DNA of 15,018 nt from an uncultured Lachnospiraceae bacterium (GTDB taxonomy: Bacteria; Bacillota_A; Clostridia; Lachnospirales; Lachnospiraceae): contig CADBME010000327.1 of NCBI GenBank assembly GCA_902795715.1, positions 1 through 15,018 on the forward strand, in the 5' to 3' direction. The first letter of the stretch is position 1. Each line of letters opens with the position of its first letter. Shown piece by piece: positions 5,899 through 11,563 of this stretch. The notes under the pieces are model-generated. The model was not told where the DNA came from. It worked only from the letters and a program-made list of their open reading frames with translations, and did not search any database. A program made the position numbers and the translations under genes.

Positions 5899-7956
5899 TT
5901 AATGAATCACAGTTCCGGCAGGTACCGCATCATCCGCAAATAGGACCTTGCAGCCGAATTCATCACCGCTTGCCGCGAGCAGCATACCATTGCTCTGGAT
6001 ACCCGATAATTTGGCAGGCTTCAGATTAACAATCACGATGATTTTCTTTCCGATCAGTTCTTCCGGCTTATAATCCTGGCGGATGGAGGAGACAATCACT
6101 CTTTGGCCCAGTCCGTCGTTCAGCGTCAGCTTAAGCAGTTTATTGGCTCTTTTAACTATTTCGCAGTCTACAACCTCACAGACTCGAAGATCAATTTTCT
6201 GGAAATCTTCCAGGTCGATCTGGTCTTTGACAGGAGGAAGGGCATTGCGGAGGGCTTCCTCTTCGGCCGCTGCTTTCTCGGCTGCAATTCTTGCTTCCTC
6301 TTCCTCTTTGGCACGGCGGATAGCTTCTTCTTTTGCTCTGGCTGCAAGTTCTCTTTCCTGATCGGTCTGAGGAGTCGAAAAATCCAGCAGGGGCAGATAG
6401 CGCTGGGGCTCTACTGCATAGAGGAAAAGGTACAATCTCGGGCCGGCATCTTTTCCGATCATCAGCCGGTAAGTGTTCTTAAAGAAATCTGCCTGGAGCT
6501 TTTTCTTATTTTCTTCGACAAAATCCTCCCGGGCTTCTTTGGGTACCGTATAGATAAAGCTGTTCAGCTCATCCAGATCATAACCGCCTTTTTCGATGAA
6601 ATCGTGAAGGATTCGGATCTCCTTCTTCTGGGCATCGTCCATCTGCTCATAGTATTCCCAGTTCCTGTAGCCGAGCAGAGTATTCATATTCTCGGGAGAG
6701 CACTTCTCCAGCCAGTAACGGGCCAGCCCCAGTCTTTCCAGAAATTCTTCTTTTTTATAAGGTGTCCCGATCTTTTCAAAGACAACCTCCAGCATGTCCG
6801 CATTAAAATCAACAACCGATCCGAAGTTTACGATCTGCTGCATGGGAACCGGATGCAGATCTCTTCCTTCGATCAGGCAATTGTACATAATTCCTTCGAT
6901 GTTATCAAAGTTTTTACCTTTACCCGCCTGATGAACTTTGAGCATCTTGTCAAACTCAAAATACTGACGCAGGATTTCTTCATCGAAGCAGAAGTCAAAA
7001 GCTTTGTTAGGCTCTGCTCTGGAATAGAGCCAGAGAATAACTTCCGGCTGGTAGATTTCAAGCAGAGTTTCAGGGGTCAGGTTCAATCCGGTTGATCCGG
7101 ACATTTTTCCTGTCGTCCCCTTGATTCCGATAAATTCATAACCCTTAAACATGGGAGCCTTGGTATTAAAGATCTTCTTTGCGATAATCTTACTGGTATC
7201 GTAACTTCCTCCGGGACTTGCATGGTCTTTTCCACCCGGCTCAAAATCCACATCCTCATACATCCAGCGCATGGGCCAGTCAATCTTCCAGGCCAGCTTG
7301 CAGTTGAAATCCTTGCTGAAGTCCCAGCTGCCGCTATGGCCACAGGCACAGGTATACTCCGCATGAACCCCATCCTCGCTGATGGAAGTAATTCTGGTCT
7401 CGTCCTTGCCGCAGACCGGACAGTAAATACTCACTGGGAAATAAGCTTCTCTCTCCTCCGGAGTTGCCACCTGCTGGCGGAACTTGTCCAGAATATCAAA
7501 AATCTCTTTTCTCTTCTGAATGGCCTGAATCACATAAGGGGCATATTTCCCACTTCTGTAGTTTTCGCTCTGTCTGCGGAAATCCACTTCGATGCCGAAC
7601 CGGGCCAGAGACCTCTCAAATTCTTTCTCGAAATGCTCTGCATAGGAAGCACAGCAACCGTAGGGATCCTTGACATCAACATAGGGCTTGCCTATATCCT
7701 GCTCAAGTTCCGGAGCTATCTCCCGGACATTGACCGGAACCTTGCGAAAACGGTCGAATTCGTCCCAGGAAAAAAGAAGTCTGGCCTTCTTTCCTTCCTT
7801 TTTCAAAGCTTTATAAACAAAATAACTGGTCGCGATGTCTCTGAAGTTCCCGATATGAATGGATCCGGATGGGCTGATACCTGCAGCGCAGACATATTCC
7901 TCCTTGTCCGGGGATCTCTTTATAATATCTTTGGCAATCCTTTCAGACCAATGCAT
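5899..7956 (-). CDS. lysS: Class I lysyl-tRNA synthetase with C-terminal tRNA-binding domain
   Basis: This 685-residue protein charges tRNA-Lys in the cytosol. The catalytic domain has the class I signatures HIGN (34-37, in 'GISPSGSIHIGNFRD') and KMSGS (284-288). It also has motifs specific to class I LysRS: 'WDEFDRFRKVP' (64-74), 'GKPYVDVKDPYGC' and 'GGKDHASPGGSYD' (241-253). Cysteines at 179/182 and 203/205 look like a zinc site. A helical anticodon-binding region runs to about 530. A highly charged Ala/Glu/Lys linker at about 532-571 leads to a Trbp111/EMAPII-like tRNA-binding domain (577-685), the type found at the end of many MetRS. The in-frame start at 8046 was rejected because a strong AGGAGG lies 7 bp before the ATG at 7956. 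It is the first gene of a four-gene operon. Confusion with MetRS is the main trap, since the C-terminal domain is shared, but the core is LysRS-I. Confidence 0.9.
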   Translation of the reverse strand: MHWSERIAKDIIKRSPDKEEYVCAAGISPSGSIHIGNFRDIATSYFVYKALKKEGKKARLLFSWDEFDRFRKVPVNVREIAPELEQDIGKPYVDVKDPYGCCASYAEHFEKEFERSLARFGIEVDFRRQSENYRSGKYAPYVIQAIQKRKEIFDILDKFRQQVATPEEREAYFPVSIYCPVCGKDETRITSISEDGVHAEYTCACGHSGSWDFSKDFNCKLAWKIDWPMRWMYEDVDFEPGGKDHASPGGSYDTSKIIAKKIFNTKAPMFKGYEFIGIKGTTGKMSGSTGLNLTPETLLEIYQPEVILWLYSRAEPNKAFDFCFDEEILRQYFEFDKMLKVHQAGKGKNFDNIEGIMYNCLIEGRDLHPVPMQQIVNFGSVVDFNADMLEVVFEKIGTPYKKEEFLERLGLARYWLEKCSPENMNTLLGYRNWEYYEQMDDAQKKEIRILHDFIEKGGYDLDELNSFIYTVPKEAREDFVEENKKKLQADFFKNTYRLMIGKDAGPRLYLFLYAVEPQRYLPLLDFSTPQTDQERELAARAKEEAIRRAKEEEEARIAAEKAAAEEEALRNALPPVKDQIDLEDFQKIDLRVCEVVDCEIVKRANKLLKLTLNDGLGQRVIVSSIRQDYKPEELIGKKIIVIVNLKPAKLSGIQSNGMLLAASGDEFGCKVLFADDAVPAGTVIH

Positions 7957-8031
7957 GCTGATTCCTCCTGTGATTATATTTAGGTTAAATAAAGAATCTT
8001 TATTCAATCCGTGTCTCAAAACTAATTTATG

Positions 8032-8060
8032 ATTATAACAAAACAAAAAGAGGTTTTCAA
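8032..8060 (-). promoter_or_regulatory. Promoter of the lysS operon
   Basis: On the minus strand TTGAAA (8055-8060), an exact 17-bp spacer and TATAAT (8032-8037) form a near-consensus housekeeping promoter. The predicted start near 8025 gives a leader of about 69 nt before the lysS ATG. The -35 element lies within the terminator hairpin of the upstream dacA-like gene. The leader is too short for a T-box. It holds only a weak AT-rich palindrome (AATAAAG-AAT-CTTTATT). Confidence 0.75.
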
Positions 8061-8072
8061 CGAAAACCTCTT
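8039..8072 (-). terminator. Terminator of the D,D-carboxypeptidase gene
   Basis: A perfect 11-bp stem (AAGAGGTTTTC/GAAAACCTCTT, 8048-8058 and 8062-8072) has a 3-nt loop. On the minus strand it is followed by TTTGTTTTGTT. It sits 34 bp beyond the stop at 8106. The plus strand has no T run after the stem. Confidence 0.85.
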
Positions 8073-8105
8073 ATATCAGTACATTTCAGTTTGTTTTCTA
8101 TCCGT

Positions 8106-8948
8106 CTATTTCACAAGTTTGCGAATATAACGGTAGAGTTTTCTGCTGTCGCTTAGACGTTTCTTTCCACTGGAGCTGCCCAGTACGACTACTGCATAGT
8201 GATGGTTTCTATACTGGTAAACCGTAGCAATACAGTTCCCTGCCAAACTGGTGGTTCCGGTTTTACCTCCCAGCACTCCGTTATACTGGCCCAAAAGCTT
8301 GTTGGTATTTTTCATCCGGATTCTGCTATGCTTCTTCAGGGTAACTGCCGTCCACCTGCGTGTGCCCATGTATTTCCGGACTGTTTCATTATTATATGCA
8401 TAGCGAAGGATCAGAGCTGTATCATAAGCACAGGTGTAATGATTTCCGGAAGGAAGACCATGGGGATTGGAATAATGAGTTTTGCGACATCCCAGAGCTT
8501 TCGCTTTCCGGTTCATCTTCCTCAAAAATGCCTTCTGGCTTCCTGATGTTTTGATTGCCAGTGCAGTTGCGCACCCGTTGCTGGAGGGAAGCATTGCCCC
8601 GTAGGACAAATCCTGTACCGTCCAGGTGTCCCCCACCCGCATGGGGAATCTGGAGAACTTTACCTTGGATACTGTTTCATTGATCCGGAATGTAGACATG
8701 GGAGAGTTAGTTTCCGCTGCCAGAGTCACTGTCATCAGCTTTGTGATGCTTGCCTGGTTTCTTTTATCATACCTTTTCTTGCCATATAGAATTCTTCCGG
8801 TATCCATATCCATGACAATCGCACTCTTGGCACTAATCTTCGGTCTCTTTGCCGCAAAAACAGGCATAGGCCCGACAGCCAGCCCCATAAGGAAGGCCAT
8901 AATCAGAGTGCAGATGATTCTTCTCTTCTTAATGAATTTCTGCTGCAT
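8106..8948 (-). CDS. D-alanyl-D-alanine carboxypeptidase, peptidase S11 (DacA/DacF-like), short form
   Basis: This 280-residue secreted penicillin-binding protein trims the terminal D-Ala from peptidoglycan pentapeptide. A Sec signal peptide (basic 'KFIKKRR', hydrophobic core, 'VFA' before Ala33) precedes the S11 domain. The active-site motifs are all intact: SxxK as SITK (67-70), SxN as SSN (122-124) and KTG (229-231). The protein stops soon after the catalytic domain and lacks the PBP5 C-terminal beta domain and membrane-anchoring helix of longer DacA proteins. The C-terminal region is unusually basic, which may bind anionic wall polymers. I chose ATG 8948, which has AAGGAG 7 bp upstream, over the in-frame codon at 8975. 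The gene appears to be monocistronic and is transcribed away from the peroxide operon. Confidence 0.9.
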   Translation of the reverse strand: MQQKFIKKRRIICTLIMAFLMGLAVGPMPVFAAKRPKISAKSAIVMDMDTGRILYGKKRYDKRNQASITKLMTVTLAAETNSPMSTFRINETVSKVKFSRFPMRVGDTWTVQDLSYGAMLPSSNGCATALAIKTSGSQKAFLRKMNRKAKALGCRKTHYSNPHGLPSGNHYTCAYDTALILRYAYNNETVRKYMGTRRWTAVTLKKHSRIRMKNTNKLLGQYNGVLGGKTGTTSLAGNCIATVYQYRNHHYAVVVLGSSSGKKRLSDSRKLYRYIRKLVK

Positions 8949-8992
8949 ATATGCTCTCCTTTTCATTATGATCATCGTTTTCTTACTACCTG

Positions 8993-9022
8993 GTTATATA
9001 TTTTTAATCCCTTGATCTCCAA
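8993..9022 (-). promoter_or_regulatory. Putative promoter of the carboxypeptidase gene
   Basis: On the minus strand TTGGAG (9017-9022), an 18-bp spacer and TATAAC (8993-8998) fit a housekeeping promoter. TATATA two bases upstream (16-bp spacing) is an alternative -10. The -35 is overlapped by the inverted repeat at 9012-9035. Confidence 0.45.
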
Positions 9023-9124
9023 GTTCCGGGATCAAAAGTCATAAACGTTAGATATACTAACATATCAGACTGTTTTTTTTCAAGAGTCATATTTAACTGA
9101 AAATAAGTGGTCATTGGAAAAAAA

Positions 9125-9312
9125 TGTGGACAATGTGGATAAAACTGTGGATAAACTCCTGTTTGTTTTTAAAAGTATAAATTTCGATATGTGTTCATTT
9201 TGTAAAAATGTCCATAATATTATATTTATTGTTATCTATATCTATAAACTGTATCTATGTAGAGTTCTATAAACAAGCTATAGTGCTATCTTTGGATTAT
9301 TCATGTGGATAA
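9125..9312 (-). promoter_or_regulatory. DnaA-box cluster (four 9-mers)
   Basis: Reading TTATCCACA on the minus strand, perfect matches occur at 9134-9142, 9146-9154 and 9304-9312, with a one-mismatch box (TTGTCCACA) at 9125-9133. All four have the same orientation. The first two abut and the third follows after 3 bp. The 150 bp between the third and fourth boxes is extremely A/T-rich. The 9-mer is the consensus DnaA binding site. No dnaA, dnaN or other replication gene is in the window, so whether this is an origin, a DnaA-titration site or a promoter regulatory site is open. Confidence 0.6.
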
Positions 9313-9327
9313 CTATCAAATTAAATA

Positions 9328-9356
9328 TTGACAAGCCAGTTACACTGTGTTAAATT
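9328..9356 (+). promoter_or_regulatory. Promoter of the peroxide-defence operon
   Basis: A perfect -35 TTGACA (9328-9333) is followed after 17 bp by TAAATT (9351-9356). The start would lie near 9363, giving a leader of about 70 nt. The -10 and start region coincide with the left arm of the inverted repeat at 9352-9377, as expected for a repressed promoter. Confidence 0.7.
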
Positions 9357-9377
9357 ATATTGTATCAAATATAATTT
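9352..9377. promoter_or_regulatory. Candidate operator: 10-bp inverted repeat over the gpx start site
   Basis: AAATTATATT (9352-9361) and its exact reverse complement AATATAATTT (9368-9377) flank a 6-bp centre (GTATCA). The element covers the -10 and predicted start site. The OhrR-type regulator encoded by the third gene of the operon is the natural candidate to bind it, since OhrR operators are A/T-rich palindromes. The symmetry differs from the 7-1-7 PerR box, so PerR is a weaker alternative. Confidence 0.5.
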
Positions 9378-9435
9378 GAAAAGATATTTATACAGTTAGA
9401 TTTAATAAGCAATTATCACAGACAGGAGGTTTCAA

Positions 9436-9978
9436 ATGAGTTTTTATGATTATTCAGTAACCGATATGGAAGGTAAAGAAGTTTCCATGAAAGATTTCGA
9501 AGGTAAGGTTGTCCTGGTAGTTAACACCGCAACAGGCTGCGGCTTCACTCCTCATTATGAAGACATTGAAAATATGTATGAGAAGTACCACGAAGCCGGA
9601 TTAGAAATCCTGGATGTTCCCTGCAACCAGTTTGCCGGACAAACTCCGGGTACCGATGAAGAGATCCATGAATTCTGTACTCTTCATTATAATACAAAGT
9701 TTCCTCAGATGACCAAGTCTGACGTAAACGGAGAAAACGCGCTTCCCCTCTTTACATGGTTAAAAAGTCAAAAGGGATTTGAAGGTTTCGGCAAGGGACC
9801 AAAGGCCCTCATGATGAGCGGTCTTCTGAAGAAAATTGACAAAGACTATAAAAACAATCCGGATATCAAGTGGAATTTTACCAAATTTGTGATTGACCGG
9901 GAGGGTAATGTTGTGGCTCGTTTTGAACCAACAGCCAAGATGAGTGATGTGGAAAAATGCATAGCTGAATTAATTTAG
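9436..9978 (+). CDS. Glutathione peroxidase family protein (Cys type)
   Basis: This 180-residue thioredoxin-fold peroxidase reduces hydrogen peroxide and organic hydroperoxides. The catalytic set is complete: peroxidatic Cys35 in 'NTATGCGFTP', Gln65 in 'PCNQFAGQ', and Trp146/Asn147 in 'KWNFTKF'. A further Cys81 in 'HEFCTLHY' sits where Cys-type members of this family carry the resolving cysteine, which implies reduction by a thioredoxin-like partner rather than glutathione. The length is typical. AGGAGG lies 7 bp before the ATG. It is the first gene of an operon with a thioredoxin-reductase-like flavoprotein and an OhrR-type regulator, which supports a stress-inducible peroxidase system. Confidence 0.93.
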   Translation: MSFYDYSVTDMEGKEVSMKDFEGKVVLVVNTATGCGFTPHYEDIENMYEKYHEAGLEILDVPCNQFAGQTPGTDEEIHEFCTLHYNTKFPQMTKSDVNGENALPLFTWLKSQKGFEGFGKGPKALMMSGLLKKIDKDYKNNPDIKWNFTKFVIDREGNVVARFEPTAKMSDVEKCIAELI

Positions 9979-10040
9979 CATCATTCCCTTTGACAAGGAA
10001 TCCCTTCAATATTTAGAAGCATTCAAGGAGAACTAATAAT

Positions 10041-10952
10041 ATGGAAAGAGTTGATATCGCGATTATTGGAACCGGTCCTGCCGGCTTGGAGGCTGCTGTT
10101 ACCGCAAAAATCCGGAACAAGACTCTCCTTCTGATAGGAAATAAGGATTTCAGCAGCAAGCTGGTCAAGGCAGAACTCATCCGCAATTATCTGGGATTGG
10201 CCGATATATCCGGAAGAGATCTGGCGGATCATTTTCAAGAGCACTTGGACAAATTAGAGATTGAAATCACAGAAGATAAGATTACGGCTGTCTACTCCAT
10301 GGGCGATTATTTTGCTCTTCAGAATTCAAAAAATGAATTCTATGAGGCCAGGACCATTATTCTGGCTACCGGGGTAATGCAGGGCAAACTCTATCCCGGT
10401 GAGGAAGAGTTTCTTGGCCGGGGGGTCAGCTACTGTGCCACCTGTGATGCCCCCCTCTATCACGGCAAGACCGCCGTCGTAGTAGGATCTTCTGAAAAGG
10501 AAGAAGAAGAGGCTGATTTCCTGGCAGAAGTTGCCGATAAGGTTTTCTATATACCGACCTACAAAGGTGATGTTCAGGTTAAGGATTCTATAGAGGTCGT
10601 AAGGGAAAAACCGAAAGCAATCTTTGAAGACGAAGGCAAACGAGTTTTAAAAACGGATGGCGGAGCCTACCCGGTCGACGGCATTTTTATCCTGAGGGAA
10701 AGTGTTTCACCGGCTCAGCTGGTACCCGGACTTGAAACGGATAAAAATCATGTAAAAGTGGACCGGACCATGGCAACAAACATCCCCGGATGCTTTGCCT
10801 GCGGGGATATCGTCGGTAAACCCTATCAATATATCAAGGCGGCCGGCGAGGGGAACATCGCCGCCCTGTCCGCAGTGGGCTACCTTGCAGAAAAGAAGCG
10901 CCAGGAAGAAAAAAAGCGGAAAGAGGAGGAAGAAAGAAATCGTGGCAAATGA
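10041..10952 (+). CDS. Thioredoxin-reductase-like FAD flavoprotein with degraded NADPH site
   Basis: This 303-residue flavoprotein has the TrxR domain order. It contains FAD motif GTGPAG (10-15), 'ILATGV' (107-112), redox-active pair C132-A-T-C135 in 'GVSYCATCDAP', and a C-terminal FAD motif 'CFACGDIVG' (251-259) ending in 'KAAGEGNIAA'. The pyridine-nucleotide subdomain is unusual. The canonical GGGDSA reads GSSEKE (149-154), and the usual HRR segment after the next strand reads IPTYKG (171-176). It may therefore use another electron donor, as reported for clostridial ferredoxin-dependent flavin thioredoxin reductases. The last 20 residues are a charged Lys/Glu tail. The gene starts 62 bp after gpx with AAGGAG upstream. 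It probably recycles the oxidised peroxidase directly or through a thioredoxin encoded elsewhere. Confidence 0.85.
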   Translation: MERVDIAIIGTGPAGLEAAVTAKIRNKTLLLIGNKDFSSKLVKAELIRNYLGLADISGRDLADHFQEHLDKLEIEITEDKITAVYSMGDYFALQNSKNEFYEARTIILATGVMQGKLYPGEEEFLGRGVSYCATCDAPLYHGKTAVVVGSSEKEEEEADFLAEVADKVFYIPTYKGDVQVKDSIEVVREKPKAIFEDEGKRVLKTDGGAYPVDGIFILRESVSPAQLVPGLETDKNHVKVDRTMATNIPGCFACGDIVGKPYQYIKAAGEGNIAALSAVGYLAEKKRQEEKKRKEEEERNRGK

Positions 10953-11412
10953 ATTTACAGAAGTCTGCCATCCGGAGCCTGACGGAACTTTTGACATGCT
11001 CAAGCTGGATCATCAGCTCTGCTTTCCCCTCTATGCCTCTTCCAGGAAGATTGTAAGTCTTTACACTCCTCACCTGAAAGAGCTGGGCCTGACCTACACC
11101 CAATACCTGGTTTTTCTGGTCCTCTGGGAGAAGGATCATATCAGTGTCGGTGACTTATGCCATCGCCTCTACCTGGACACCGGAACCGTCACCCCTCTTC
11201 TGAAAAAAATGGAGAAGGAAGGCTATATCAAACGAATCCGCAAAAAGGAAGACGAACGGATTGTCCTGATCATCTTAACGGATAAAGGGCGATCTTTGCG
11301 GGAAAAAGCCAGCCTAATTCCGGAACGGATCGGAAGCACGATTTCTCTTTCGGAAGAGGACGCCGCCAAGCTTTACCAGCTTCTCTATCAGCTGTTGGAT
11401 CTATGCACTTAA
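10942..11412 (+). CDS. OhrR-type MarR-family peroxide-sensing repressor
   Basis: This is a 156-residue winged-helix regulator. 'LKLDHQLCFPLYASSRKI' is the OhrR-type N-terminus, with sensing Cys27. Tyr41 and Tyr52 lie 14 and 25 residues after it, the same spacing as Cys15, Tyr29 and Tyr40 of Bacillus subtilis OhrR. The wing and recognition region 'LYLDTGTVTPLLKKMEKEGYIKRIRKKEDER' is intact. Oxidation of Cys27 should release DNA and turn on the operon. Extra cysteines at 9, 73 and 155 leave open a two-Cys mechanism. I chose GTG 10942 because AGGAGG lies upstream. It overlaps the flavoprotein gene by 11 bp. ATG 10996 (138 residues) is a plausible alternative and still keeps Cys and DNA-binding regions. 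Last gene of the operon. Confidence 0.88.
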   Translation: MANEFTEVCHPEPDGTFDMLKLDHQLCFPLYASSRKIVSLYTPHLKELGLTYTQYLVFLVLWEKDHISVGDLCHRLYLDTGTVTPLLKKMEKEGYIKRIRKKEDERIVLIILTDKGRSLREKASLIPERIGSTISLSEEDAAKLYQLLYQLLDLCT

Positions 11413-11456
11413 AAAAACTTTTTCATGCATGCTTACCCATGCTCGCCAGGCAAACT

Positions 11457-11495
11457 AAAAGTCGGGAAAGATCAACCTTTCTTTCCCGACTTTTT
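11457..11495. terminator. Terminator after the peroxide operon, probably bidirectional
   Basis: AGTCGGGAAAG (11460-11470) and CTTTCCCGACT (11481-11491) form an 11-bp stem with a 10-nt loop. The plus strand continues with TTTT. The minus strand reads ACTTTTAG after the stem, so it may also end the convergent SCP2-LEA gene, whose stop is at 11564. Confidence 0.85.
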
Positions 11496-11563
11496 CCTCT
11501 TCTATGCCTAATCTTTACTTAATCAATATCTGTTTTTCAACTTTATATCTTTCTCAGATTTTA

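Larger units (their letters stand above)
8949..9435. other. AT-rich divergent intergenic region with DnaA boxes and inverted repeats
   Basis: No gene is supported in these 487 bp. They lie between two divergently transcribed genes and are much richer in A and T than the flanking coding sequence. From left to right they hold the promoter of the carboxypeptidase gene, an imperfect inverted repeat (TTGATC...GATCAA, 9012-9035), a perfect odd palindrome GTTAG-ATATA-CTAAC (9047-9061), three head-to-tail DnaA-box-like 9-mers (9125-9154), a long A/T-rich stretch (about 9155-9300), a fourth box (9304-9312), and the gpx promoter with an overlapping 10-bp inverted repeat (9352-9377). Confidence 0.75.

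Noticed and set aside
6103..7095. 330-codon plus-strand open frame
   Set aside because: It lies antisense to the class I LysRS, whose motifs are unmistakable. It has no family features and no ribosome binding site.
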